NCBI GenBank assembly: GCA_025800385.1
Contig: JAOXRS010000156.1
Location: 96,371-160,370 of the forward strand
From: Candidatus Albibeggiatoa sp. nov. NOAA
GTDB taxonomy: Bacteria > Pseudomonadota > Gammaproteobacteria > Beggiatoales > Beggiatoaceae
Reading direction: 5' to 3'
Length of the DNA: 64,000 nt
Shown: one piece after another, positions 18,013 to 27,062 of the stretch
Layout of the letters: the number at the start of each line of letters is the position of its first letter
How positions within the stretch are numbered: position 1 is the stretch's first letter
Made by a program: the position numbers and the translations under genes
Notes under the pieces: generated by a model
Told to the model about the DNA's origin: nothing
What the model saw: only the letters and a program-made list of their open reading frames with translations
Database searches by the model: none

Positions 18013-18888
18013 TTATTCTACAATTTCTTTTTGTGCGGGCATACGTGGACAATGCACATCATTCTTTTTGATATAAACTTGCTCATCTCTGGCTAAATAA
18101 TCAAAGTCATAGGCATATTCAGATAAACGTAGGCTTTCTTTTGAGCCTAAACACAGCATTCCATTTGGCGCAAGACTATCGAAAAATAAGCCAATGACAC
18201 GATTTTGCAAATCACGATTAAAATAAATCAATACATTACGGCACAAAATCAAATGCATTTCACCAAACACACCATCGACCGCTAAATTATGGTCGGAAAA
18301 CAAGATATTTTCTTTTAAAGATTTATCCATGACGACATGGTCATAGTGTGCTGTGTAGTAATTTGAAAATGCTTCTTGACCGCCCGCTTTTTGATAGTTG
18401 CTTGTATATTGTTGTAACTTGCGGATTGAAAAAATGCCTTCCTTCGCCTGCTTTAATACCACTTCATTCATATCTGTGGCATAAATTTGGGTTTTATCAT
18501 ACAAGCCTTCTTCTTTCAGCAAAATGGCCATTGAATAGGCTTCTTCACCTGTAGAACAGCCAGCGTGCCATATTTTAATATAGGATTGCTCACGTAATTT
18601 CGGAATCACAAACTTGCGCAATGCAAGATAGAAATTAGGATCACGAAACATCTCAGTGACATTAATTGACATATCCAATAGTAAACGCTCAAAAAAGGCG
18701 ACATCGTATAACACTTTATATTGCATCATAGAAACACTTTCGATGCCTTCTTTATTCATACGATGGTGGATTCGGCGTTTAATCGAGGCCTTTGCATAAT
18801 TACGAAAATCATAACCATATTTAAGATAAATGGCTTGAAGTAGAAGCTGGATTTCTATGTTTTCGATTTCAATTTCGTCTTCGACCAT
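18013..18888 (-). CDS. cheR: CheR-type chemoreceptor glutamate methyltransferase
   Basis: About 291 residues. An N-terminal all-helical CheR domain (IQLLLQAIYLKYGYDFRNYA, then SIKRRIHHRM) precedes a SAM-binding Rossmann domain with WHAGCSTGEEAYSMAI, IYATDMNEVVL and ILCRNVLIYFN. CheR methylates glutamates on chemoreceptors. There are no chemotaxis genes alongside, so it may serve a distant array or an orphan signalling route. The upstream TTG at 18906 gives six extra residues; I prefer the ATG at 18888 on family N-termini, though neither has a clear ribosome-binding site. Confidence 0.88.
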   Translation of the reverse strand: MVEDEIEIENIEIQLLLQAIYLKYGYDFRNYAKASIKRRIHHRMNKEGIESVSMMQYKVLYDVAFFERLLLDMSINVTEMFRDPNFYLALRKFVIPKLREQSYIKIWHAGCSTGEEAYSMAILLKEEGLYDKTQIYATDMNEVVLKQAKEGIFSIRKLQQYTSNYQKAGGQEAFSNYYTAHYDHVVMDKSLKENILFSDHNLAVDGVFGEMHLILCRNVLIYFNRDLQNRVIGLFFDSLAPNGMLCLGSKESLRLSEYAYDFDYLARDEQVYIKKNDVHCPRMPAQKEIVE

Positions 18889-18906
18889 ACAATAACTATT
18901 TGTCAA

Positions 18907-19521
18907 TCAATGGGTGAAAGCACACAGGATACAGAAAATGAACAAAAAAATTAAGACTTATTTATTTTTAAATACTAAATGATTTTGTGCTTGTGCTGCG
19001 ACTTAGATGTTTCAGGTTTTTATGATAGCAATATTGTCAATTTTAAGGATTAAACTCGTTGTACAAAGGCAATAGAACGGATAAATAATCTTCAAATGTT
19101 GTCTAAAAACTTAAATTAAGAATGGTTACTGATATGTTTAAATCAATATACATTTAAGCTATTTCAAAACAAATCATATTTAGATGGCTTGATTAACTGT
19201 AAATAAAGTCAGATATAACCTCATAAATAACTTGATGAAACTTTAAGCACTTATTAACAACAGGAAAAGTCTGTGTGTGAGTGGTTTGGGTGTATATGAA
19301 AATTATTCATTGGAGAACGGCGAATTGCTGCACAATATTATGCTGTTTACTGTGCTTTAAAATCAGGTAAAGTTTTGATTCAGATAATTTGAAAAATCAA
19401 CGCGCGCAGCAAAAACTAAAGAATAAAACGAGCTTATTGGGATTTTGAAAAACAAAGACTGAAAAAGATAGTTTTAGAGAGTCGGAATTGAATTGCACTA
19501 TGGGCAAAATAAAAAATTGGC
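18907..19521. other. AT-rich intergenic stretch without a recognised gene
   Basis: About 600 bp between cheR and the hairpin cluster. Short frames exist (for example around 19300-19400) but none has a ribosome-binding site with a coherent protein. I see no gene here. Confidence 0.5.
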
Positions 19522-19678
19522 GGTACACTTGGGTGTGACCAGCACCCAAAGTACCTAACCTTAAGGGAGCTAGGTAGGAGTAGTTCCCCTATGGCTGTCT
19601 ATACTATCGCAAGCGATATGCCATATTATTTAGGTCAGTCGTAAGAGGATGTTGCGGTCTAAAAAAATATCCTCTTAC
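19522..19678 (+). other. Cluster of strong hairpins, possible structured RNA or small palindromic element
   Basis: Four potential stem-loops lie within 157 bp. GGTAC-AC-TTGGGTG (19522-19535) pairs with CACCCAA-A-GTACC (19543-19555). CCTA/TAGG and GGGA/TCCC can pair between 19554 and 19588. TATCG/CGATA with a CAAG loop sits at 19605-19618. GTAAGAGGAT (19641-19650) pairs perfectly with ATCCTCTTAC (19669-19678). The cluster lies 62 bp before a small lipoprotein gene and contains no convincing reading frame. No riboswitch family was recognised. Confidence 0.45.
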
Positions 19679-19739
19679 CTTTATAATTCATACAATTACA
19701 AAAACAACAGTTATAATACACCACCTGAATGGAGTTTTT

Positions 19740-20054
19740 ATGCCCCAAACATATGCAAATAGACTGACGGCAATATTACTGTTGTTCATGATACTGACAA
19801 CAGGTTGCGCAACCACAAAATTGACCCATGAAAACTTTGCTAAAATAAGAGAAGGCATGTCAGAGCAACAAGTCCTAACATTGCTTGGTGAACCTACCGA
19901 CTCCAATAGCATCAGTACAGGGTCATGGTTTGGAATCATAGATGGACTCTCAGGTACAAGCATGGTGTGGGAAACAAATGAAGCAAAGGTCGACATCATT
20001 TTTGTCAATGGTAAAGTTAAAACGAAAAATTACAAAAAATTTGCTAGTTTTTAA
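19740..20054 (+). CDS. Small BamE/SmpA-like outer-membrane lipoprotein
   Basis: A 104-residue protein with a lipoprotein signal peptide (TAILLLFMILTTGC, acylated Cys at about residue 22). A short mature domain contains the BamE-fold pattern KIREGMSEQQVLTLLGEPT and an aromatic pair of strands (WFGIIDGLSGTSMVWE, KVDIIFVNGKV). SmpA/OmlA-fold lipoproteins assist outer-membrane assembly or bind partners; this one is shorter than BamE and probably a paralogue. GGAG precedes the ATG. It is 11 bp upstream of, and probably co-transcribed with, the YejA-like gene. Confidence 0.8.
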   Translation: MPQTYANRLTAILLLFMILTTGCATTKLTHENFAKIREGMSEQQVLTLLGEPTDSNSISTGSWFGIIDGLSGTSMVWETNEAKVDIIFVNGKVKTKNYKKFASF

Positions 20055-20065
20055 AGGATTCTATT

Positions 20066-21853
20066 ATGCATTATATTTTCATTCTATTTCTGTCACTGTT
20101 TTATACAACCTCATTACAAGCCGCTCCCTCTGCAGCACTGGGCTATACCCCCAAATATGCTAATGATTTTAAAAACTTTGACTATATCAATCCCAATGCA
20201 CCCAAGGGTGGTGAATTACTCATTTACAATCTTGGTAACTTTGATAGCTTTAACCCTTTTGTCTTAAAAGGTTTAGCAGAGGGTTTTACTGGTGAGTTAC
20301 GTTTTGAAAGTCTTATGTCACAAGCCCTAGATGAACCCTTTAGCTTATACGGCCTGATTGCCAAAGATATTGAATTGGCTGAAGACAAACTATCAGTAAC
20401 TTTTAAACTCAATCCGAAAGCCCGTTTTTCCGACGGCTCAAAAATCACTGCACAAGATGTCAAATTCTCATTCGATACGTTGAAAAGTGAACAGGCACAC
20501 CCAAGATACCGCATTTACTGGAACGGTATCCGCGAAGCCAAAGTGATTGATGACCAAACCGTGACCTTTTACTTTAACAAGATCAACCCTGAATTACATC
20601 TTGTCACTGCTGAAATCCCTATATTCAAACAAACTAAAGAAGGTGAATTTTCAGAATTAGTACTAGATGGCTTAATGGGTAGCGGTGCTTACACGATTGA
20701 AAAATATCAAGGCGGCAAATATGTCACTTACAAACGCAATGATGACTACTGGGCGAAAGATTTACCTGTACGCAAAGGCATGTACAACTTTGATAAAGTC
20801 ACAGTAAAATATTACAAAGACAGCAGCATTGCATTAGAAGCACTGAAAGCAGGTGAGTTCGACGTGATGGCCGTTTATAACTCCAAGCAATGGGCACGTG
20901 ATTTTGAAGGGACTAAATTTGATAATAAACAAATCTTAAAATCAGAATTTACGCATAAAAATAATGCAGGTATGCAAGGCTTTGTGTTTAACATGCGTAA
21001 CCCAATTTTCCAAGATGTGCGGGTGCGCCGAGCGATTAACTTAGCGTTTGATTTTGAATGGGCAAACAAAAACTTATTCTATAATCAATATGAGCGTTGC
21101 AATAGCTATTTTAGTAACAGCGATCTTGCAGCAGTAGGAGAGCCAACAGAAGCAGAATTAGCGTTACTCAAACCGCTACAAAAGAAATACTCTGATATTT
21201 TCCCACAAGAGGCATTAACTCAAGCATGGCAACCTGTTTCCACATCTGCTCCTAATTCATTGCGTAAAAACTTACGACAAGCTAAAAAATTATTAAATGA
21301 AGCAGGTTGGAAAGTCAAAGATGGTGTATTACAAAATGAAAAAGGTCAAAAGCTAGAATTTAAAGTGATGCTATTCCAACGCGCATTTGAGCGGATTTTA
21401 GCCCCGTTTGCACGTAATTTAGAAAAATTAGGGATTAAAATTCACTATCGTGCAGTCGATGCGGCTTTATACCAACAACGTCAAGAGTCTTTCGATTTTG
21501 ATATGGTGGTTACGATTTTTGGCCAATCACAATCTCCGGGGAATGAGTTGTTATTCATGTGGCACTCAGATTCCGCAGATCGTCAAGGTTCACAAAATTT
21601 AATCGGTTTAAAAAATCCTGTGGTTGACGCATTGATTGAAAAAGTGATTTATGCAGAAAATCGCGAAGCGTTAGTTACTGCAGTGAAAGCATTGGATCGG
21701 GTGATGTTATTTGGTGAATACACGATGCCAAATTGGTATAGTGGACACCACCGTTTAGCGTATTGGGATAAATTTGGTTATCCTGAACAATTACCTTTGT
21801 ATTACACTGCAACAGAGTGGTTGATTCGGACGTGGTGGTATAAACAAGATTAA
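20066..21853 (+). CDS. Periplasmic oligopeptide-binding protein, SBP family 5 (YejA-like)
   Basis: A 595-residue exported protein: signal peptide MHYIFILFLSLFYTTSLQA, then an SBP_bac_5 fold with PKGGELLIYNLGNFDSFNPF near the mature N-terminus, RFSDGSKITAQDVKFSFDTL, and VRRAINLAFDFEWANKNLF in the second half. Length and motifs fit YejA/OppA-like proteins that deliver oligopeptides to an ABC importer. The permease and ATPase genes are not adjacent, so the transporter must be encoded elsewhere. AAAGGA precedes the ATG; the gene follows the small lipoprotein gene closely. Confidence 0.87.
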   Translation: MHYIFILFLSLFYTTSLQAAPSAALGYTPKYANDFKNFDYINPNAPKGGELLIYNLGNFDSFNPFVLKGLAEGFTGELRFESLMSQALDEPFSLYGLIAKDIELAEDKLSVTFKLNPKARFSDGSKITAQDVKFSFDTLKSEQAHPRYRIYWNGIREAKVIDDQTVTFYFNKINPELHLVTAEIPIFKQTKEGEFSELVLDGLMGSGAYTIEKYQGGKYVTYKRNDDYWAKDLPVRKGMYNFDKVTVKYYKDSSIALEALKAGEFDVMAVYNSKQWARDFEGTKFDNKQILKSEFTHKNNAGMQGFVFNMRNPIFQDVRVRRAINLAFDFEWANKNLFYNQYERCNSYFSNSDLAAVGEPTEAELALLKPLQKKYSDIFPQEALTQAWQPVSTSAPNSLRKNLRQAKKLLNEAGWKVKDGVLQNEKGQKLEFKVMLFQRAFERILAPFARNLEKLGIKIHYRAVDAALYQQRQESFDFDMVVTIFGQSQSPGNELLFMWHSDSADRQGSQNLIGLKNPVVDALIEKVIYAENREALVTAVKALDRVMLFGEYTMPNWYSGHHRLAYWDKFGYPEQLPLYYTATEWLIRTWWYKQD

Positions 21854-21862
21854 AAGGTGGGG

Positions 21863-21893
21863 CTGGCAGTTTGTAAACATACATGACTGCCAG
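21863..21893. terminator. Palindromic hairpin between convergent genes (CTGGCAGT/ACTGCCAG)
   Basis: CTGGCAGT (21863-21870) pairs with ACTGCCAG (21886-21893) between the YejA-like gene and yqeY. The arms share the CTGSCAG core of the dispersed palindromes elsewhere in the window. Confidence 0.45.
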
Positions 21894-21910
21894 TTAAAAG
21901 CATTGCGTTT

Positions 21911-22363
21911 TTACGCGCTTAAACGTTGCTTAATTTGCTGGCTAACGGCTTTCATATCAGCACGGCCTTGTACTTTAGGCTTAATCATTCCCATGACTTT
22001 ACCTAAATCTTTGATACTTTCCGCACCTATTTCAGCAATCACAGCCTCAATGATGTCATTTAATTCAGCTTCAGTTAGCTGTTGTGGCAAATAGGCTTGA
22101 ATAATACCAACTTCATATTTTTCTTGGTCAGCTAAATCTTGTCGTTCTGCTTTTTCATACTGCTCAATAGAGTCACGGCGTTGCTTCAGCATTTTATCTA
22201 GTACAGCAATCACCTGCGTATCATCTAACTCAATGCGCTCATCGACTTCTTTTTGCTTAATCGCGGCTTGAATTAAACGAATTACTGCTAAACGGCTTTT
22301 TTCTTTTGCCCGCATTGCAGTTTTCATATCTTCTTGAATACGTTGCTTTAATGTATCAGCCAT
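21911..22363 (-). CDS. yqeY: YqeY/GatB-like domain protein
   Basis: A 150-residue protein matching the YqeY family throughout: LKQRIQEDMKTAMRAKEKSR, LAVIRLIQAAIKQKEVDER, then the C-terminal tRNA-amidotransferase-like helical domain (YEVGIIQAYLPQQLTEAEL, GKVMGMIKPKVQGRADM). YqeY resembles the tail of GatB and has been linked to tRNA-dependent processes, but its biochemical role is unsettled. It sits about 80 bp downstream of rpsU in the same direction, a common bacterial arrangement. Confidence 0.93.
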   Translation of the reverse strand: MADTLKQRIQEDMKTAMRAKEKSRLAVIRLIQAAIKQKEVDERIELDDTQVIAVLDKMLKQRRDSIEQYEKAERQDLADQEKYEVGIIQAYLPQQLTEAELNDIIEAVIAEIGAESIKDLGKVMGMIKPKVQGRADMKAVSQQIKQRLSA

Positions 22364-22443
22364 AATCTTTTACAGTGTGTTTACCAGCACGTTTTTCCAC
22401 ATTCATCATGATGTTTATCACGGCTGGTTAAAACAAAGAATTT

Positions 22444-22659
22444 TTAGTAAGGACGTTCGCGACGAACACTTTCACGCATTACTTTTTTGATATGACGCTT
22501 AACAGCTGCAGCTGCTTTACGTTTACGAACAGAGGTTGGTTTTTCGTAAAATTCACGGCGGTGAACTTCGGCGAGGATACCCGCTTTCTCACAAGAGCGT
22601 TTAAAACGACGGATTGCTACTTCAAATGGTTCATTTTCTTTTACACGGACAGTTGGCAT
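22444..22659 (-). CDS. rpsU: 30S ribosomal protein S21
   Basis: The 71-residue protein begins [20 protein letters not shown] and ends in a basic [18 protein letters not shown] tail, the full length of bS21. The longer open frame adds 18 residues that homologues lack; the internal ATG at 22657-22659 has AGGGAGGA upstream. bS21 binds near the anti-Shine-Dalgarno region during initiation. It is followed by yqeY. Confidence 0.97.
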   Translation of the reverse strand: MPTVRVKENEPFEVAIRRFKRSCEKAGILAEVHRREFYEKPTSVRKRKAAAAVKRHIKKVMRESVRRERPY

Positions 22660-22903
22660 TGGAAAACCTATCCTCCCTAAATCTGAATATAAAAAGTTAA
22701 CACCGCTAAACACTAATGAACCTTCGTTTTTTAGTGTATTGTTAGTATTAACACCGAAAATAGTTAAACGAATAATTATAATAGCTTAGCTAGGTTTAAG
22801 TAAAGCAGTTTTTCAGATACCAGAGATTTTTAATAATTTGACCTATCTCATATTATGCGTGAAAAACATTTTTCAGCTTACATAATATGAGACACCCCCT
22901 TTA

Positions 22904-24418
22904 TTAATCAGATTCAAGCGTAAAAGGCAGTAAAATAAGTGTTTTCGCAACAACAATATCGTTTTGCTCACCACCTAGCACATTGACTAAATATTGTGAT
23001 TTGGCTTCAAGGCGTTGAAAGAATTCGGCTGCACTCACTTCATTACCTCTTGGTGGCACAATGCTAACTCCCGGAGGAGGTAGTTTAAAATCCTTTAGCT
23101 GAGACAAATCAACATACAATGTGCTTGCAATCGTCAGTATAGGTTTGCCTAGTATGTAAAGTTGTTGATTTAACGAGTCAATATTGGTGCTTAAGCCTTG
23201 GTATTGACGCTGTAAACCTTGTACAAATGGCTCGTACTGCAACCTGAGTACTTCAAACTCACCTGCTTGATTAGGTTGGCCAACAATGGTGATATAGTCT
23301 CCTGTTCTTAAATCTCTGGTATTATAATTAGGTTTTGTGCCTGAAATATCTCTGTAAGTGGTTCTGGGGCTTAGCTTTGCCTGAATACCTGAGATACTGA
23401 CTATGTTTTTATTTAAGTCAACTGCGTATAGATTGCCGCTGGCTCGTAATAACAAGTCATTTGGTGTGCCTGATAAACCATTGCTCTCATATACTTTTAT
23501 TTCTGAAATATTCACAATACCTTGACTATCAGTCTGGCCAGAGATACGTACTCGGACACCCAGTTTAAGCACGTTTTGCACATCTCGGGCTAAATTTGCT
23601 GACAAGCGTACATTTCGATACTGTACTGCAAAATCTTGAAAATTTTCAAAGCGTGTTACATTGCCAACCATATTAACCGTTGTATTTTCAGGCAAAGTAT
23701 TGAACTGAACTTCATTGATTTGTGTGGCTCTAAAAGGTCTTCTCGGAATGGCTTCGCCTTGCACCTCAACAGTCATACCATTTTGTAATGTGAGTGAGTC
23801 AATATCTGCAAAATTAATCTGCAAACCTGCAATAAAAAAGCTTTGTGTCGTTGTATCTAAGTTAGCTATCGTTCCCGTCAATATCGATGTTTCTTCTGCA
23901 TTAGGTAAACGTTCGATCATATTTGCAGTGATATTATTGCCTAATGTTGACAGGGCAGGGCTACTGATTCTTACTGTGTCACCTACTTTCAACTCATTTA
24001 AATCAGAAAAACCATAACGATAAGTATCAACAGTGATACGTACAGTTTGACCTAAGATACGAATGGTTTGACCTTCTAAACTGATAAAATTGACTTGACC
24101 ACGTAGTGTATCTCTATAGTCTACACGTTGTGCAGCCCCTGTTTTCGCCTGTGTATCTTGTGCTCCTTCCACAGAAACATACATGCCTAGTTTAAGTTGA
24201 TCGGTATTGCTTGTTTGTCCGTTGATAATGACTTGGGTATTTTCAGTTTCATATTTAATATCATTGACAAAAATACTACCAAACCCTGAAATAGGCCCAA
24301 CACCTAAGCCTGTGCCATCGATGCCACCATCAGCAAGATTACTAAGTCCGTCGCCGCCACATGCTGATAGTTGTAGGGCAATACATACCCAAATAAAGTG
24401 AATCAAATGCTGTTTCAT
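22904..24418 (-). CDS. DUF5666-domain lipoprotein
   Basis: A 504-residue lipoprotein: signal peptide ending LQLSAC (acylated Cys near residue 20), a Gly/Asp-rich segment (GGDGLSNLADGGIDGTGLG), then repeated approximately 65-residue beta domains of DUF5666 type (GMYVSVEGAQD, LRGQVNFISLEGQTIRILGQ, GDTVRISS, VRISGQTDSQG). The domains look like OB-fold-like modules. Its start overlaps the stop of the upstream DUF6502 gene by four bases (ATGA), so the two are translationally coupled. The function of the pair is unknown. Confidence 0.85.
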   Translation of the reverse strand: MKQHLIHFIWVCIALQLSACGGDGLSNLADGGIDGTGLGVGPISGFGSIFVNDIKYETENTQVIINGQTSNTDQLKLGMYVSVEGAQDTQAKTGAAQRVDYRDTLRGQVNFISLEGQTIRILGQTVRITVDTYRYGFSDLNELKVGDTVRISSPALSTLGNNITANMIERLPNAEETSILTGTIANLDTTTQSFFIAGLQINFADIDSLTLQNGMTVEVQGEAIPRRPFRATQINEVQFNTLPENTTVNMVGNVTRFENFQDFAVQYRNVRLSANLARDVQNVLKLGVRVRISGQTDSQGIVNISEIKVYESNGLSGTPNDLLLRASGNLYAVDLNKNIVSISGIQAKLSPRTTYRDISGTKPNYNTRDLRTGDYITIVGQPNQAGEFEVLRLQYEPFVQGLQRQYQGLSTNIDSLNQQLYILGKPILTIASTLYVDLSQLKDFKLPPPGVSIVPPRGNEVSAAEFFQRLEAKSQYLVNVLGGEQNDIVVAKTLILLPFTLESD

Positions 24419-25266
24419 GATGATGATTTGTCCAAATCACGGCAGAAGAAATAAATGCCAACGCCCGCATAATAACGACCTTCACCTTGAAAGGCCTCGG
24501 GATTTGTATCACGGTCTTTATCGGCAAACCAACGATTTAGCTGTTGTAACAAAATACGTCCATCTTCTGCAGAAATACGTTGTAATAGGGGAATAGCTTC
24601 TTGTGGTAGGTTATCGTAAGATAATTTAAGTTGCAAATAAGCCTTTTCTGAATCACTATCTAAATTATGACTAATCGTATCCATAAGCAACATCACATCA
24701 GTACCCAGAATCGCTAATTTATCAGCAATATCACCTGCAACCACATAGGCCTGATGTACAACACGAACATTACCATCATCTTGGCGGACAACAGAACCAA
24801 TACGCACTAACTCATCTAATACGGCTCTAACGGGAATATCACCACCATGTGCTCGAACCAAACTGGTAAAACTTGGCTTGTCTCCTTCGATAGGTAATAC
24901 AAGTGGACTACCTGCGGGGTCTTGGTAATCTCTATGGCGTAACCAGCCATTTAAAACCCGTGCTGCACGGTTATATTGCACAGGTGTTGTGTGCTCAGTT
25001 GTATCTTTTTCTACAGCACGTAAACGCTTTACTTCTTTGCGCGATAAGCCTGTAACTACTGCAATTCGAGAATCTGTCTGTTTGCGCCCCGGTAAAGCCA
25101 ATTCTTGTTCTGACACTTCAATAAAAGCTTGCTTAGCCAATTCATCAAATTCTTCATATGACAAGCCAAACCGTAACACTAAGCGTGCAACACCTTTCAA
25201 TATTTTGCGCAAAGCGGCTTGTAATGCTTTTGTTGCTTCAGGGGCGTTTAGTATCGCGTGCGACAT
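24415..25266 (-). CDS. DUF6502 family protein (winged-helix-like)
   Basis: A 283-residue soluble protein. Its N-terminal part (LRKILKGVARLVLRFGLSYE, then EFDELAKQAFIEVSE) and TDSRIAVVTGLSRKEVKRLR read like a DNA-binding helix-turn-helix, followed by WLRHRDYQDPAGSPLVLPIE and VRAHGGDIPVRAVLDELVRIG as a second winged-helix-like unit. These match DUF6502, which commonly precedes DUF5666 lipoprotein genes. The overlap with the lipoprotein gene supports a joint role; regulation of envelope material is one possibility, but none is established. Confidence 0.85.
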   Translation of the reverse strand: MSHAILNAPEATKALQAALRKILKGVARLVLRFGLSYEEFDELAKQAFIEVSEQELALPGRKQTDSRIAVVTGLSRKEVKRLRAVEKDTTEHTTPVQYNRAARVLNGWLRHRDYQDPAGSPLVLPIEGDKPSFTSLVRAHGGDIPVRAVLDELVRIGSVVRQDDGNVRVVHQAYVVAGDIADKLAILGTDVMLLMDTISHNLDSDSEKAYLQLKLSYDNLPQEAIPLLQRISAEDGRILLQQLNRWFADKDRDTNPEAFQGEGRYYAGVGIYFFCRDLDKSSS

Positions 25267-25752
25267 AACTTTTATTCCTTCACGAATGTCAGTACGAAAT
25301 TGGCCATGCTGACTATTTAAATAAAGCTCCAGATATAGTACGAATTGTAAGGTATAAACGCTTTTTGTTTCGCACAGAACAAATTTTTATTTGATATAGA
25401 TAATATAGTTCAATACTAGAAATATGCAAAAATAATTCAAATACATGTTATTAATTTACATTGGTATATATTTTAAGCTTATTGTCAGTATTGTTATTTA
25501 AGTGTAGAGAGTAGATTGGTTGCATCATACCAATAAACATAGCTTGTCGCCAAGTATTTAAGGCATGAGAGGGTTTTATTTTGTTCTATGCCGACCAGTC
25601 AATAAGTATAATGAGTTTAAATAAGATACAAAAGAAACCAAACAAGATTAGTTAAGTTTAGTCAGGTAAAAACAAGTGAATATTATGTTATCTATGTAAC
25701 TGAATAATATGAGGAGAGGGTAAATTTAATGGTAGGAAGGATTTGAGGACAA
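25267..25752. other. Intergenic stretch with no recognised gene
   Basis: About 490 AT-rich bp separate the DUF6502 gene from rpsI. I find no coherent frame with a ribosome-binding site and no tRNA-like fold here; it probably holds the promoter of the DUF6502-DUF5666 pair. Confidence 0.5.
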
Positions 25753-25782
25753 TACAAGGCAACTTGAAAGAGCCACCTTGTA
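25753..25782 (-). terminator. Hairpin after rpsI
   Basis: TACAAGG (25753-25759) pairs with CCTTGTA (25776-25782), 14 bp past the rpsI stop. It lacks a clear U-tract, so it is only terminator-like. Confidence 0.35.
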
Positions 25783-25796
25783 CTGAAGAAAACAAC

Positions 25797-26183
25797 TTAA
25801 CGTTTTGAGTATTGAGGACGTTTACGTGCTTTGTGTAAGCCAACTTTCTTACGTTCAACTTCACGAGCATCACGAGTAACGAAACCTGCTTTACGTAACG
25901 GAGAACGCAAACTTTCATCATACTCAATTAACGCACGGGTTAAACCATGACGAATCGCACCAGCTTGTCCTGTTGTACCGCCACCTTCTACAGTCACGTA
26001 TACATCAAAACGATCATGCATATCAGCAACGTCTAAAGGTTGGCGAACAACCATACGTGCTGTTTTACGACCGAAATAATCTTCTAAGCTTTTACCATTA
26101 ACAGTGATGTTACCATCACCAGGGCGTACGAATACGCGTGCACTAGAGTTCTTGCGTCTACCTGTACCGTAAAACTGTTCCAT
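25797..26183 (-). CDS. rpsI: 30S ribosomal protein S9
   Basis: A 128-residue protein with the uS9 signature: [39 protein letters not shown], and the invariant C-terminal [17 protein letters not shown] whose terminal Arg contacts P-site tRNA. It lies 15 bp downstream of rplM, the standard rplM-rpsI operon. Confidence 0.98.
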   Translation of the reverse strand: MEQFYGTGRRKNSSARVFVRPGDGNITVNGKSLEDYFGRKTARMVVRQPLDVADMHDRFDVYVTVEGGGTTGQAGAIRHGLTRALIEYDESLRSPLRKAGFVTRDAREVERKKVGLHKARKRPQYSKR

Positions 26184-26198
26184 CTTTTGTTAACCTGC

Positions 26199-26627
26199 TT
26201 ATAGTGCCAAAGTAATTGGTTGTTGCGCCGCATGGTTATGCTCAGACCCTTCAACCACTCTTAATTTACGTAACATGGCACGTCCTAAAGGACCTTTAGG
26301 CAACATACCTTTTACTGCTTTTTCAATAATACGCTCAGGATGTGAAGCTCTCATTTTATCTAATGACATACCTTTAATACCACCTGGGAAACCAGTATGG
26401 TGATAGTACATTTTATCTGTTTCTTTACGTCCTGTTACTCGTACTTTTTCTGCATTTACAATGATGATATAATCACCTGTGTCTACATGCGGTGTATATT
26501 CTGGTTTATGCTTCCCACGTAAACGACGTGCTACTTCTGTCGCTAAACGACCTAGAACCATATTTTCTGCGTCAATCACAAACCAGTCACGCTTCACTTC
26601 CGCTGGCTTCGCGCTAAAGGTTTTCAT
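26199..26627 (-). CDS. rplM: 50S ribosomal protein L13
   Basis: A 142-residue uL13: [49 protein letters not shown] and [17 protein letters not shown]. It is the first gene of the rplM-rpsI operon, with GGAG before the ATG. It binds 23S rRNA early in 50S assembly. Confidence 0.98.
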   Translation of the reverse strand: MKTFSAKPAEVKRDWFVIDAENMVLGRLATEVARRLRGKHKPEYTPHVDTGDYIIIVNAEKVRVTGRKETDKMYYHHTGFPGGIKGMSLDKMRASHPERIIEKAVKGMLPKGPLGRAMLRKLRVVEGSEHNHAAQQPITLAL

Positions 26628-27062
26628 TTAGGGCTGCTCCACAAACTCAAACGGTTTAATAAAACTGCAAATTATGAAATTTCACGCTATTAATGTCAAG
26701 CTTTTTTTGCCTTAAGTAAGTGAAAAAAATCTGATTTTATGCCCTTTCCATAGATTTAAATCTTCTTGCTTAAATTTAATAGGCATTCATTCTGCACCAT
26801 AAAAAAATATTGTCTGTTTTTAGTGAAAAATATAGCTAGATTGACCTCTATTTCCTCGTGGCATTCAGTTATAAACAGAGCCTTGTTTCAATTAGATAAA
26901 AATCTAAAGTAATTAAATTGTCTACAATTATTATTTATAGTAGTATACACATTAAATAAAATTGACTAGTATTATCAATATTAAAGCAATGATTCTTTAT
27001 GTAATAGTATAGGTTTTTAACATAACTATTTGTTATATATGGTTTAACACAAGTTTACACAA
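26628..27062. other. Divergent intergenic region between rplM and mrcB
   Basis: 435 AT-rich bp between divergently transcribed genes; it must hold the promoters of both. I could not single out a convincing -35/-10 pair and see no gene. Confidence 0.5.

Noticed and set aside
19316..19405. Short frame reading RRIAAQYYAVYCALKSGKV
   Set aside because: Too short, no start signal, and the surrounding frames are closed; it could be a relic but there is nothing to identify it.
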